Positions 1 to 11,713 of a DNA stretch of 64,000 nt are shown here, piece by piece (positions within the stretch are counted from its first letter, which is position 1; the number at the start of each line of letters is the position of its first letter). Source of the DNA: Omphiscola glabra. Taxonomy: Eukaryota > Mollusca > Gastropoda > Lymnaeidae. The stretch covers positions 28,868,366 to 28,932,365 of the forward strand of contig OZ024795.1 in the NCBI GenBank assembly GCA_964017045.1. Reading direction: 5' to 3'. A program made the translations under genes and the position numbers. Under the pieces are notes generated by a model. The model ran no database searches. It was not told the DNA's origin and saw only the letters and a list, made by a program, of their open reading frames with translations.

Positions 1-37
1 TTCACATAGCGCCGAACTCTGTCACCTCTACCTACAA

Positions 38-192
38 CAGTGTTTCTCAACCTTCCTAATGCCGCGACCCTTTAATACAGTTCCTCGTGTTGTGGCGACC
101 CCTAGCCACAGAAGTATTTTTGTTGCTACTTCATAACTGTAGAGCATGTGATTTCAGGTGGTCTTAGGCGACCCACAGGTTGAAAACCGCTG
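38..192 (+). mobile_element. SPIN-like hAT MITE, copy 1
   Basis: The 155-bp element begins with cagtgtttctcaaccttcct and ends with caggttgaaaaccgctg, which are imperfect terminal inverted repeats of the SPIN (Buster-group hAT) type. The interior has the family blocks gccgcgaccctttaatacag, gttgctacttcataactgta and gtcttaggcgac. It is flanked by acctacaa (30-37) and acctataa (193-200), an 8-bp target duplication with one mismatch and central TA. It has no transposase. The family name rests on memory of the SPIN consensus; the hAT class is supported by TIRs and TSD. Confidence 0.85.
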
Positions 193-304
193 ACCTATAA
201 ACAACTAATCGATTTTAATGGGTTTATTATGCATGCGGCTAACAGACTTAACGACAGGACGACATCGTTGGTGGGGTTAGACATCTTGACACAATTGTTT
301 GATA

Positions 305-705
305 CATTGGCAGTTGTTGAAAATGTTGATGCTTGGCCAGCTTGTTGGGAAAGCTGGCACCTTGCCAGTTTATTGAGAAAGTTGATACACAACCAGTTGT
401 TGAGAAAGTTGATGCTTGGCCAGCTTGTTGGGAAAGTTGGCACCTTGCCAGTTTATTGAGAAAGTTAATACACAACCAGTTGTTGAGAAAGTTGATGCTT
501 GGCCAGTTTGTTGGGGAAGTTGATACCTTGCCTGTTTGTTGAGAAAGTTGATACACAACCAGTTGTTGAAAAAGTTGATGCTTGGCCAGCTTTTTGGGAA
601 AGTTGATACCTTGCCAGTTTATTGAAAATGTTGATACACAACCAGTTGTTGAGAAAGTTGATGACCTGGCCAGTTGAGAAAGTTGATAAAACTTGCCAGT
701 CGTTG
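305..705. repeat. 83-bp minisatellite, ~4.7 copies
   Basis: The motif gttgatgcttggccag recurs at 325, 408, 491 and 574, with a partial copy at 657, an exact spacing of 83 bp. Each unit is built from ~20-bp subrepeats of the gagaaagttgatacacaacc type. Several overlapping frames are open in both strands only because the unit is repeated; none resembles a known protein. Confidence 0.9.
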
Positions 706-1184
706 ATACCGTACATGTAAATGTACTCTTGATTAGCGGTACACTTGGGTCAATTTAGGCGCCCTGAATATGGGCGTGATGATGTGAAAAAAGTATACGT
801 GGGTGGGGTGGGGGCGTGTTATTCCCATTTGAGTTTCTATTTTGTTTAACTGGGTTTTAACTGACAGGAAGGATAATACCATTGATACGCGTTTGACATC
901 CCCCCTTTTTCACCCTTAACTTGAAATAAATGATCTTGGTTCAACGTGGATTCACTTCTCAAATGTCTTGAAGGCGAGAGCGGCGAGACGGTCACGTGTT
1001 CATCCGCCTGTTCGCGAGCCTTAGACGAGCAACTTCGGCGATGTTGACGATAGTAAATTAAAGATCTATCGACACAAAAGCAAACGCGGTGTTCTCCCCC
1101 CCCCTCTTTTATTACCCCCACCCCCCAGGATCAGACATGGGTTATCGCACCAGTCATCGCAGTAAGCCCTCCATTCGCTTAATG
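706..1184. other. Intronic sequence, nothing recognised
   Basis: Unique-looking sequence with a G-rich stretch near 800-820 and C runs at 1096-1128. No coding or RNA gene signal was seen on either strand. Confidence 0.5.
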
Positions 1185-1356
1185 CAGTGGGTCGAACGAC
1201 CTTTTCCCAGGGGTCGCCTAAGACCACCGGAAAACACATACTCTACAGTTATGAAGTAGCTATGAAAATAATTTTGTGGTTTGGGGGGGGGGGGGTCGCC
1301 ACAACATGAGGAACTATATTAAAGGGTTGCGACATTAGGAAGGTTGAGAACCACTA
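1185..1356 (-). mobile_element. SPIN-like hAT MITE, copy 2
   Basis: A 172-bp copy in reverse orientation to copy 1: it starts cagtgggtcgaacgacc, contains ggggtcgcctaagaccaccg, ctacagttatgaagtagc and a G run, and ends gaaggttgagaaccacta. The flanks gcttaatg (1177-1184) and gcttaatg (1357-1364) are a perfect 8-bp target duplication with central TA. About 25 bp of the expected end after cagtg is missing, an internal deletion relative to copies 3 and 4. Confidence 0.88.
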
Positions 1357-1585
1357 GCTTAATGTATCTCATCGTGTCAATAATTCCTCGACTTGGAAGC
1401 TGTGGAGAGATGGATTAAAATTGAAAAAAAAAGGTGTCGCTATGTCATTTTTGAATTAAAGTAAAAATAATGTGCTTTACCCGCAGCTACCCGTCAGTTG
1501 TTGACAACGTGAAACAGATCGGAGGACACACGACGCCTGGTGGTCTCAGGCAGATGTTACAGAACACGATGAAAGGCTATTTTAA

Positions 1586-1891
1586 ATGGACTTCGTGTAC
1601 CACAGTAGCCCGTCAGACGGTGACATGGACGACATTGACCCTTCCAGTGGTGTCATGTACAACGATGACCCTTGCAACGGTGACATGTACAGAAGTGACA
1701 TGGTCAACGATGACCCTTACAACGGTGACATGTACAGAAGTGAAATGTTCAACGATGACCCTTACAGCGGAGACATGTACAACGATGACCCTTACAACGG
1801 TGACATGTACAAGTATGACCCTTACATCGGCGACATGTACAACGTTGACCCTCCTACATCGGTGACATGTTGTACATTAGTGAACATTTGA
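1586..1891 (+). repeat. 30/45-nt minisatellite with an acidic repeat ORF
   Basis: The unit aacgatgacccttacaacgg tgacatgtac recurs at 1661, 1706, 1751, 1781, 1811 and 1841 with spacings of 45, 45, 30, 30 and 30 nt, always multiples of 15. An ATG-started frame of 101 codons (1586-1891) stays open and reads repeated NDDPYNGDMY. The spacing keeps the frame, but differences between units are not clearly biased to synonymous sites, and similar arrays nearby are plainly non-coding. I call it a minisatellite; a repetitive peptide is possible but unsupported. Confidence 0.7.
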
Positions 1892-2227
1892 TAGAATACA
1901 TTGTCACCGGCAATGAGTCCATGTGCCAAGTCTCAGCTCGATAGGTTGACGGGAAGTGGGTCGGTTAGCCGTCCGAAGATTTTGTAGGTCTGCCAGCCAG
2001 CGTCTTTGCCACCCACGGACAAAAGCGGAGTTAAATAAAAATGATTTTAAAAGATAGGACAGGTTTGTTTGGCCTGGGACCGATCTTTTTGATCTCATGA
2101 AAACATGCACTTATCTGGCGTCAGCAAGTGGACTGCGTATCGTATGTCCAACGACTGTGTGTGTGTGCACACAGTGTATAGGGTAGGCATTGGTGGACAG
2201 TGCGGTGGGGTTGTTCGGACCTTGGTG

Positions 2228-2412
2228 GGACATTAAGATGGACGTTGGTAGGTAATGGATGGACTTAGGTCGGTATACGTAGACGTTGGTTAGTATAGAT
2301 GGACGTTGGTCGGTATAGGTAGACATTGGTCGGTACCGGTATAGGTGATCATTGGTCGGTACCGGTATAAGTGGACATTGGTCCGTATAGGTGGACGTTG
2401 GTCGGTACACAC
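2228..2412. repeat. Degenerate 18-29 bp minisatellite
   Basis: Variants of ggacgttggtcggtataggt recur about eight times, with an inserted accggtataggtgatcat form in the middle. It ends in a short (ac)n tract at 2408-2434. Confidence 0.8.
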
Positions 2413-3106
2413 ACACGCGCACAGATACACACATACTTAACCTTCTCACCTCCAAAGTACAAAAAAATTCTCCTTATTTGAAGATGAGTATATTTGTATA
2501 TAGGAAAGTCCCTGAATTATTTTTCAAAATTTTTTTTCTTTACACTTCGACATGTAAACTCTTCATCTACGCTTGTTTTCTTATATCATATTTACTCATT
2601 TGATAAAAGTACCTGCATGTCAATGTTTACGTGTATGATATCGATATCGTCTGCATGTTGTTTGCTCATATGCGGGACTTTTTTTTTTTTTACCTGTTTG
2701 TGTGCATGTGTTACCTGTCTTTCTACCGCGCACCTTACCTTGCTCTGCACGTTGTTTGCTACTCGTCGGCGCTCGTCCGGAACACACACCGGGGGGGGGG
2801 GGGGGGGAGGGGAATACTACACGAGTGATGGAAACCATGCTACAGGCCCAGAACCGTCTTTTCAATTTTGAAAACAAAAAAGACAGCGGGGAGGGGAAGA
2901 AGTGGGCTGGGAATGTTCGGTACAGTGACAGTTATAAAAATAATATAAACCGTTGGCTCTGTGCTTGAAGTAAATTTATTTAATTTATATCCGCCCCCTC
3001 CCCACTTTTCCAATAATTTTGTTTTTCGCGCCCCCACACCTTTCCTTTTTTTGTCTCGTCAGCACGACGGATGCCAGTTGTAATGTTTTATTGTGCATTG
3101 GGATAG
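2413..3106. other. Intronic sequence with T-run and G-run
   Basis: AT-rich sequence with a T run (2681-2691) and a long G run (about 2790-2807). Short frames here have no recognisable similarity. Confidence 0.5.
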
Positions 3107-3111
3107 TATGG

Positions 3112-3177
3112 TACTCAAGTAAAGTACTCATGTAAAGTAAAATACTCATGTAAAGTACTCTTGTAAGGTACGCATGT
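3112..3177. repeat. 13-bp tandem repeat, ~5 copies
   Basis: Units of the form tactcatgtaaag, one with a 5-bp insertion (taaaa). Confidence 0.75.
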
Positions 3178-3349
3178 ATCAGTCCTAAAGTCCTTAGCTA
3201 TTGTTACTATTGTGTTACTGCCCGTTGCTGCAACAAAATAAACCAATTTTTTTTACCCGAGTTGTTAATTTTATTCAAATAGATGTCCATTTTATGAAGT
3301 AAACTCCACCGAGTGACAAACTCATTCATGTGTGTCGACATAAGTCTGA

Positions 3350-3541
3350 GTACCAACTCTGTTCTTACCATAGACTGAGCAACTCTGTTTATTACCATAG
3401 ACTGAGAAACTCTGTTATTACCATAGACTGAGCAACTCTGTTTATTACCATAGACTGAGCAACTCTGTTATTACCATAGACTGAGCAACTCTGTTTATTA
3501 CCATAGACTGAGCAACTCCGTTATTACCATAGACTGAGCAC
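3350..3541. repeat. 26/27-bp minisatellite, 7 copies
   Basis: accatagactgagcaactctgt recurs at 3367, 3394, 3420 and 3447 and continues to 3541. Alternate units differ by one T (gttatt versus gtttatt), giving alternating lengths. Confidence 0.9.
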
Positions 3542-3707
3542 ATACTTTAGGGTTTAGGTTCTAAGGGATATGCTCCCATCCCGGGATATCAAGGGTAGAA
3601 ACGTAATACCAACATTATCTTATTTAAAATTTTGCACGTTACACATCATCTCTGCATGCAGTGACCTTTAAATTCTAGTTTGTTTTAAGCTCAGTAGCTT
3701 TACTGCG

Positions 3708-4037
3708 CAGGTTCTCAAGCCTTTTTGTATGTCTCGACCACATTTAAATTGAAACAAAGTTAACCACGACCGCGATACACTGATACTAAAACGCTTTTTT
3801 TATTTGTTAAATTCTTGTCAACGAAAACATACCAAACTATGTCTGTCAGTATGATATAAAGCTAACGCATTACATATTTTTTTTCCATGATTTAAATCAA
3901 ACCTTAAGACGTTATTACAAAAATAAAAATAAGAAAACTTTTAAAATATTTCATTACGTAAGTTTGTTTTAGCCGGTTACACCACATAAATGCCTTCGTA
4001 ACCCAATTTGGGGTCGTGCCCCATAGGCTGGGAACTG
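3708..4037. mobile_element. Decayed hAT-type element, probable
   Basis: The segment starts caggttctcaagcc and ends ggctgggaactg, an imperfect inverted repeat. Its subterminal parts (gtctcgaccac and ggggtcgtgcccca) resemble GACCCC-rich hAT ends. No clear 8-bp target duplication was found at 3700-3707 and after 4037, so boundaries are uncertain. The ~330-bp interior is AT-rich and non-coding. Confidence 0.4.
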
Positions 4038-4323
4038 TGCTCCTCTAGCTACATTATGTTCATGTAACTACCTTTACTTAATGTATTGTTTTTCTTACTT
4101 CCCATAAATAAATGTACATACATGTAGTATTATTATTATTTTTTATATAATTCGACACTTCTTACAAGTTATTGAAACAATTGTTTGTAAATATTTCGAG
4201 TCAAATTCAATGTTAGAATACACAACCTGTAAAGAATGCAAAACTTTAAAAAAAAAATGTAAGAGTTAATTTTTTTACAACCTACAGGCGTCCGTATCCG
4301 ACTTTTGATTGACAAGCGTAATA

Positions 4324-4470
4324 CAGCGGAGCATCGTATAACGAACGTCACGGTTAAAGAACAGATCTGATAACGATCAAGTTTGTTGACCAATTTTGAG
4401 TCTCGGTTAACGAACGTAATTTGGCTTACGAACATACTCGCGAGAGACAGGCTTGGGCGCGTTGGTGGTA
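4324..4470 (+). mobile_element. Possible pogo/Tigger-like 5' fragment
   Basis: After a TA dinucleotide the sequence reads cagcggagcatcgtataacg, then repeated 'cgttaacgaac'-type words to about 4435, as at the ends of many TcMar-Tigger elements. No matching 3' end was found, so this is at best a truncated relic. Confidence 0.35.
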
Positions 4471-4812
4471 AACATGATAACATCGTATGTCCGTGTACTG
4501 TATTAAAACTACTTTTGTGTGATCTAATGAGAAAAGTGTTATTAATAGGAACGGGGCTACTGTGGAAGTAAAGAAAATAAGTTTTGTATCATGTCAAGAT
4601 AATGGTCTTCGTGGTTCCCACACCGCCAAGCAATACAATGTTGTGAAAATGTGGATAAAGGGGGGGCACTAGGTTATCGAAACGAACCTTTTTAAGTGTT
4701 AAAGAAAGAAGAGAAACTATTGTTAGTTTTGATAAATGAAAGCAGCTGGCTGTAGTCTGGTGATAGTGTTGGGGAGGCTATATTTTGTGAAAAGGCGCCA
4801 GGCATTGACACC

Positions 4813-4905
4813 GTGATGCGTTGGCCAAAACACAGAGTACAAGTGCCAGGCAGTTGCACAGTGAGTGATGCATTGGCCAAAACACAGAGCGCAAGTGCCA
4901 TTAGA
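4813..4905. repeat. 52-bp tandem duplication
   Basis: gtgatgcgttggccaaaaca at 4813 is repeated as gtgatgcattggccaaaaca at 4865. The second unit is cut by the SPIN-like insertion at 4907. Confidence 0.75.
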
Positions 4906-4906
4906 G

Positions 4907-5086
4907 CAGTGGTTCTCAACCTTCCTAACGCCGCGACCCTTTCATACAGTTTCTCATGTTGTGGCGACCCCCAAGCCACAAAATTATTTTCGTTGCTACT
5001 TCATAACTGTAGAGTGTATGTGTTTTAAGAAAGTCTTAGGCGACCCCTAGAAAAGGGTCGCGCGACCCACAAGTTGAGAACCGCTG
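4907..5086 (+). mobile_element. SPIN-like hAT MITE, copy 3
   Basis: This 180-bp copy preserves the family pattern best: start cagtggttctcaaccttcct, then gccgcgaccctttcatacag, catgttgtggcgaccccc, ttcgttgctacttcataact, gtcttaggcgacccct, and end gttgagaaccgctg. Flanks cattagag (4899-4906) and cattagaa (5087-5094) are an 8-bp duplication with one mismatch and central TA. It has no coding capacity. Confidence 0.9.
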
Positions 5087-5311
5087 CATTAGAAGATGGT
5101 TGGAAAAATTTCATAGAAGAAGTGGAACTCATAGTGTTGTAGGGCATGGACAGGCTGTTAGTTCAGATATACCCGGTCATGACATATTTTTCATCATAGA
5201 ACAGCACTTAAAAAATTTCAAAGTACATTACAGGTATTTCTCATGCTGGAACGGATTAATTTAATTTACATTTATTTCAATAGGAAGCTTATTTTTGAAT
5301 TAAGAACAGAA

Positions 5312-5415
5312 TCTCACACTAGAGCCTAGCGGAGCAAAATGAAGCACGGGTCTCACACTAGAGCTTATCGGGGCCAAATGAAGCACGAATCTCACACTCT
5401 AGCGTAGGCAGGGCA
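5312..5415. repeat. 39-bp tandem repeat, ~2.7 copies
   Basis: tctcacactagagc... recurs at 5312, 5351 and 5390. Confidence 0.8.
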
Positions 5416-7080
5416 AACTTATGCGCGTATTGTCAAGTGACCAACCTCTGAACTAACCTTAATGTCGTTCTTTATTAAAAGATTATACAAACTTTGAGTG
5501 ACATTTATCCAAGGATAAGCGAAACCCCGGGGAATGAGAAATCCCCGTAACTCTCTCTGACCTGCAGCCCTCCCACTACACAGTGATATCAATCCGATGT
5601 GCTAAACAAATCAACTCTTTCTACATTGACCTACAAAAATCATTCATATAATATCGCACAAATGTGACATGCGGTGCAAGAAAACTCTATAGTAATCTCT
5701 ATGACGTGAAGTGTCGTGGGACAACCAGGTGTTGATTTAAGGATGCAGGGATGGGGTGACGGAGTAAAACTTAAGTGGGTCAAGGCGAAACAATTAGTGG
5801 AATTGTGAAGAATCAAGAACACTAGGGCGGATGTCACTAAAAAGGATTGCGCAATCGAAAGGAATTCGGGCCGGGGAATGAGGTTTGAGGGGGGAGCTTT
5901 GTCCTATATCCAGGTTTTTCTCTCTCAGTTTATTCTCATTTCCCCGTCCCAGAATGTTTTATTCTACCTGATGTTTGACACGGCTCCTCTCGCCCAACAA
6001 CGTTTGCGATGTTAGTGGTGTTAGGTGCTGTCGAAAGGAAGTCTATATGTTAAGGTCAGCGTAACACGAAAGCTTGAAAAAAAAAGGGGGGGGGGGGTAA
6101 TTGGCATTTAACACCAATTTCAGATGACCAATAACGTATTCCAAGTTACTCCAATAGTACGGATAATCGAGCAACAATGCAACTGTTAAAACAACATTGC
6201 ATTCCCATAGAAGAGTCGCCACACTCATAAATAGTCCATTGGAGAAATCTGAAACACTGGACGCTGATCATTGAATACCCCGTGAAATTAGATGTGCAGC
6301 TCTACAACTACAAGTTACAATGAATTTTACGTTGCTGTCAACATGGAAGACGAATATCAATGGGGGCTTACGGGTTATGTTTGCAGAGTCATGAGAGGGC
6401 ATGAGAGCCACGGGATGTCAAGTGCACTAAATCATGTCTAGGGATTTTAACTACAATAGTAATCTAAACACACAACGGTGCAATATTTTAAAAAAATGTT
6501 TATTTGGGTTTCTTGACGTGATTATCATTTCCACGTTATATGTATAGTAACCTTAAGTACTCCGTTTACTGCACACAAACAAGAACCTAACATTTTATAA
6601 ATGTAACGTATATTTATAATCTGAAGGTTTACAGCATCCGGTTTTTTTACATAATATAAGGTCGGGGTTAAACTGCGACGCAACTTGCCGGGTTTCCCGA
6701 CTAGGAGACGCCCACGCGTAGGTTAGCGACCGCCATGAAAAAAAAACGTGACATAGAATTCAACAAAATAGAATTCAACACGTTCCGCGACATCGCCATG
6801 CTTATTGTTTGATGGTGGGGGTGTAAGTGTGGATACCTGGCTAGACGTTATGTACCCAGGCACTTGCCTTAAAAGATAAACCCAGATAAGCCGCCTTGCG
6901 TTTTTAACACAACTGACCGCTGTCTCTGGGCGCGTCAGCGATACAGACCTCTTCAGGGTTGTAACCACTGGTGGTGAGTGAAACAACCCATATGAACCTT
7001 CGGTGTAAAGGGTGGGTGGATAAAACTCCGAATCCACAGGCAGTCAAAACTTGGCGTCCAGATAAAAATATTAGCTACGA
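5416..7080. other. Intronic sequence, nothing recognised
   Basis: About 1.7 kb with no tandem array, no TIR-bounded element and no conserved frame that I can recognise. A G run lies at about 6087-6097. Confidence 0.45.
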
Positions 7081-7260
7081 CGGCACAGTGCGCACGCATG
7101 ACACAGATGGCACAGGGTTCATGGATGATACAATCGCATGGATGACATGCACACAGATGGCACAGGGTACATGGATGGCACAAGCGCGCGGATAACACAT
7201 GCGCACTAATAACATGGGCATAGACGGCACAGTGCACATGGCACGGGGGGGGGGGCACTC
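7081..7260. repeat. Degenerate catg/cacagatggcacag repeats
   Basis: Words such as cacagatggcacagggt and atggatgacatgcacac recur irregularly. It looks like an eroded minisatellite, ending in a G run at about 7244-7253. Confidence 0.5.
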
Positions 7261-7761
7261 AGAGCGCATGGCGCACTCAATACAAATACCGATTTTTGCC
7301 AGATGTCACGTTGTAATAAATCATACCCTCAGGTGTAAGAGTCGAGACGTTAATCCGATACGTCGTGGGAGGGTGCTGACGTTCAAGGCATTTTCTTTTC
7401 ACTGCCTCATTGACCGCCTCCGCTTCAGTATGAAGTGTCAAGTTCAAGGTCGACAGCAGCCATGCGGGGTGAAAACAAATGTACACACCGGAAGACTAAA
7501 TCTAAGGGACGATTTTTACCTGAAACGCCACAATTTCACTATGTCATACTCGTGTGTCAGACTCGTGTCATACTCGTGCCATACGCATGTCATACTCAAG
7601 GTTTTCCAAAAAGTGTCTGGTATCATTACCTCCCACCCCTTGATATAACAATTGCAGTTCTAATTTCATAAAATAAAACTAAAAACAGTATAGCGTCGAT
7701 TTTCCGAATGCCTATTTCCCCCCAAAATGTCTGTCATTCTCATGCATACATTACTACTGTT

Positions 7762-9000
7762 ACGTTTATAACAATAAATAGGTAATCCGGAGAGGCCTGA
7801 TCAATATTTTGCATAAAATAGGTTGTCCGTCACGACTCTCGCAAACCATGCAGTCATTTCAGAAAAACGCACACAGCGTAATTGATGGCATCGTCTCCGA
7901 GGCATTGCCAGTCAGTACCGGAGTGAAACAATGTTGTGTACACGCATCGACGCTCTTCTCCGTTTTCTTCTCAACTCTTTAGTTTGAGTTCAGGGATTGT
8001 GAAAAAGGAGTGTACATCTATACCAGACCTGGTAGATTGCTATTCATTATCGCTCGCCTTCGAAAAAAGACCAAGGTTTAAAAAAAAATATATATATAAA
8101 AAAAACGTGCTAATTCGTGAACTGCTGTTCGCTGACGATGGCGCCTGAACATCGCGCATAGAAAAACGGTCTTCATCGGTTAGTTAATCGCCTTTCCCGC
8201 GCGTGTAAAGATTTTGGACTGACCATTAGTCTACAGAAAACAATTTCCATGATGCAAGCACAGTCCCCTCTAAACATAACTATTTAGGGCCATAATCTGT
8301 CTGTAATTGAGCATTTCACATACCTTGAATCCAATATATCTAGTTCTCATTCCGTCGACGAAGAGGTGAACGTCTGGATCGAAATAGCAGCAGCAATTAT
8401 GGCTAAATTGAAAAAGCGGCCGTGGAATAATTCTAAACTAACTGAAAGTACAAAACTAAGCGTCTATCTGGCATGTGTGCTAGGTACGCTTATACAAGGC
8501 GGTGAAGTGTGGACCGCATAAGCCAGTCACGAGAGGAAACTTAAAAGTTCCTACCAAAAATGTCTGCGTCGCATCTTGCTAATTCGGACAGGGTGTCTAA
8601 ACGTTTGGGAACGTGACAAAATGTGTAGCATATTTTCCGCTCTTAGCAAGAGGCAACTTCGCTGGTTAGGCCATGTACGGAGAATGGAGGAAGGCCGTAT
8701 TCCAAAGAAGCTGCTGTATGGAGAGTTGGTAGAAGGGGCAAGACTTATTGGACGGCCGCGGCTACGATTTAAGGACGTTTCCAAAAAACGCATGAGGGAA
8801 GCCAACCTAGAAATCAACACATGTGAGATCGTCGCTGAGCACCATTCTAGCTGGCGATCAGCAGTGTACGAAAGTCAAACAGGCAGGAGATAGTGTGAAA
8901 CAAAGACGTTGCAACAGAGGAGCATCGCGGAAGGCTAAATTTAACCAGAAATGCAGCCGATACTGCCATTCCAGGGTCGGCTCCGTAAGCCATTTGATGA
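7762..9000 (+). pseudogene. Decayed non-LTR retrotransposon, RT and C-terminal part
   Basis: A 5'-truncated LINE relic. By translating successive frames I can follow GLINILHKIGCPSRL (about 7792), ALPVSTGVKQCCVHASTLFS (about 7897), GVYIYTRPGRLLFIIARLRK (about 8003), LLFADD (about 8123; RT motif C, the catalytic Asp pair intact), then GLTISLQKT, RWLGHVRRMEEGRIPKKLLY and a terminal C..C-H-like segment (KCSRYCHSRVGSVSHL, about 8950). Stops (for example in STL*FEF and after FADDGA) and frame changes break it throughout. It aligns by eye with the younger element at 54622-56420. It is non-functional; the original clade is not assigned. Confidence 0.85.
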
Positions 9001-9381
9001 AGAAAGAAATGATGCCATATATTTTATTATCATACGCAAAGTGCACGCCGTGGAGCATGGGCGTATAACAAACACTGGGAAACTTTCCGACCCTTTTCAC
9101 ACAGTCCAGCGACCAGACCGATTTTCTTCTGTAGTTTTCTGCCCCGATGTTTTTGATTTTTTGCCCCCCTCCCTGTTTTTACTATACCATTATAGTATAG
9201 TTACATTGACTTGACAGATCATATCTCGCTAACACCGTAAAGATACGTCAAGGAAAGTACCGATAATAGTAGCACAAAGACTAACCTAGAAAAGTGCCGA
9301 TATAGTACTAAAAAGACAGGCCCGGAGCATAAACAAAAGTAGCTGTAGACAGAAATATAATTAAACAACTTAGAAAAGCAT
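9001..9381. other. Intronic sequence, nothing recognised
   Basis: Follows the LINE relic; its 3' UTR may extend here but no tail repeat or target duplication was identified. Confidence 0.4.
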
Positions 9382-9434
9382 ATTGAAACAGATTACTTAT
9401 ACTGAAACAGATAACTTATATTGAAACAGATAAC
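9382..9434. repeat. 19-bp tandem repeat, 2.8 copies
   Basis: attgaaacagataacttat at 9382, 9401 and 9420. Confidence 0.8.
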
Positions 9435-10268
9435 ACTCTGTGATGTCACGATACCGTTCGACCAAGTGTATAATTTACTTTTATAATGATTTCCTAAATG
9501 TAGAGGAAATCTGTAGGGCCACGACCTTCGCGGCACTTAATTAAACGGCATCAATTCCGAGCTCCTCGTGCTTTACCTTAAACCTCGATGTTCAGCGCGC
9601 ATGATGATATTATTAACCCTCGCCAGAGTCTGTCAAGTGTCGATTGCACGGCGACGAGCTTTCGACACAGCGTTGCCAGATATAAGTCTGGCTTGTAAGC
9701 AAGTGCCAAGCGGTTATGCACGAGAAAACCCTGGTGTAATCGATCCGACGAAACGAGTGCTAGACATGCAGCGTTATATTACCGTCTCATTTTCACCCTC
9801 TCGTGATTCCGAGGCGGGCCACGGTGAGATTATCTCTCTTTATTCTGCTGTAACATCGATCTACCACTGTATCTGAATCCGAATTTGGCTCTCAGAACGT
9901 GTCGGAGGTAATTTCCGATGTGTTCAAACACAGTGGCTGGCGTACGTGATATTATAACGACGGGCTTGTTTGTGTGAATGTGCACTCGTCGGTGTGCTCG
10001 CTTGGTGTATCAGTTTGCTTCCGTCATGTAACGAGCATCTGACCATGGCATTGTCTCAGTTTTTCAAATGCCTTTTTTGGGTTATGCTACCGTTTCAAGG
10101 GAGTTAGTTCCAAGTTCCAAGTCGCCCTTAACTGTAAGAGAGTTTATGTCGGGGGTCACATTCATTTGTGGGAACAGAATTGTGAGAAGGAAAACATGTA
10201 AACCTCGGCCGTAGATGGGGCATCTACTCTCATCTGAGACAATCGTTTCTTAGCGGGAAAACCATCTT
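9435..10268. other. Intronic sequence, nothing recognised
   Basis: Contains a 102-codon open frame (9568-9876, +) with no similarity I recognise and no splice or repeat context; not called as a gene. Confidence 0.45.
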
Positions 10269-10335
10269 TGCTTTGTGTAAAAACACTTATTGCTTTGTGC
10301 TAAAACACTCATTGCTTTGTGTTTAAGCAGTTATT
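10269..10335. repeat. 22-bp tandem repeat, 3 copies
   Basis: tgctttgtgtaaaaacactt-type units at 10269, 10291 and 10313. Confidence 0.8.
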
Positions 10336-10526
10336 GATTGGCGTTAAAAACAATCACAAGCTTGTCGTTTCTCGGCAGAATTTGGAGTCGAAAAACGTGT
10401 GTTAATCACTCCGCAGTCCAGGTTTGAACCAGGCGTGTTTGAATTTGTTGAGAACGTCGCATGACATTGTTTAGGAGCCGCACTTGACCTCGGGAGTTTT
10501 TGTGTGTGTGGTCCAGCGGTATTCAG

Positions 10527-10684
10527 ATACCCCACTAGTAATTTATTATACAATACCCCACTAGTAATTTATTATACAATACCCCACTAGTAATTTATTA
10601 TACAATACCCCACTAGTAATCTATCATACAATACTCCACTAGTAATCTATTATACAATACCCCACTAGTAATCTATTATAGAAT
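10527..10684. repeat. 26-bp minisatellite, 6 copies
   Basis: ataccccactagtaatttat tataca repeated with few changes; each unit carries the palindrome actagt. Confidence 0.92.
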
Positions 10685-10685
10685 A

Positions 10686-11320
10686 ACTGTCGAAAAAGTA
10701 TCAGTACAATGATCATGGTCACAGTCAGGGCCTGAATTAGGCCCTAAGCCATTCAAAGTCTCTAGGCCTCCTACTGTTTTCAATTACATCAGGTCATCTA
10801 AAAAATAGAAATAAATAAATAAATATATATACACATCTATATACATATATAGCCAACAGATTGTGAGGACATAAGCTGTAGCTCATTCAGCTTATTATTG
10901 TGAGCACCTAAGTTATAGCTTATTCGGCTTATAAGATTGTATGCACGTAAATCCGACAGTGCTCACAGTTCATTGCTGAAATGGCTCCAAAATATGTTTT
11001 TCTGCCTCCCCTCCCCCCCTGCTCCGCCCCCAACGGTAATTCCCTGGCGACCTATATCTGCCTTCAGGCTTCAGCCATGGGGAATGACCCCCCTGGTCGT
11101 CCAAAATTGACACATCTGTTCCGTGGTCACGCGGTCCAAGCCTCCCAGTCCCTGGCTGTAGTGAATCATTAGTGACCCGTGATTGAGGACTTCACGACTT
11201 TCCGGCGCCCCATTCCGCTACAAGAGCTTCTGTCTGTGAACGCACTGTACCACATAGTAAAACAAAATAATGCGTTCAAAAATAAATTTGACGAAAATTT
11301 TAACGCTTGAACTGAAAAAA
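10686..11320. other. Intronic sequence with a short duplicated word
   Basis: Two copies of a 'ataagctgtagctcattcagcttat'-like segment lie at about 10870-10940. Otherwise nothing recognised. Confidence 0.4.
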
Positions 11321-11321
11321 A

Positions 11322-11388
11322 TATTCGACCAAATTTCCGTTCGATAAAATTTCCGTCGACGAAATTTCTTTCAAACAAATTTCCGGTA
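11322..11388. repeat. Dispersed repeat, copy A (gaccaaatttccgttcgat)
   Basis: The string cgaccaaatttccgttcgat... cgacgaaatttctttcaaac aaatttccgg recurs at 28857-28941 in the same orientation. Internally it is made of ~17-bp 'cgacgaaatttcc' subunits. Probably an end of an unidentified dispersed element. Confidence 0.7.
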
Positions 11389-11713
11389 ACCCTCAAATAG
11401 AACTAAATAATTAAATAATAGCAGTAGTACAGTGATATTTATAATTTAGTCAACCGCGTGATCAACCTGCGTATGACGTATCCGCCGCCCCCACCCCGGC
11501 TACGCCAGTGGTTCCTAAAATTGTCCGATTATGAGCGCTCTTGCCAAATTTAGTTTTTTGCTTTTTTCTTTACCAGGTCAGCTTTGTTAAATTCTAACAA
11601 GTACAATTTGAGAACTAGAATAAATATTTAAAAAAGGGTGTGGGTAAAAATAATTAGAACACAACTGCAGGTCACTAAAACTAAACGTCATCTAGAAAAT
11701 GCAAACAGTATTT

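Noticed and set aside
9568..9876. 102-codon frame on the + strand
   Set aside because: No recognisable domain, no exon-like boundaries, and expected by chance in a window this size.
10400..10445. tRNA-like B-box (ggtttgaacc) near 10420
   Set aside because: No acceptor stem, A-box or cloverleaf could be built around it.
11505..11560. cagtggttcctaaaattgtc as another hAT 5' end
   Set aside because: No matching inverted end or target duplication within several hundred bases.
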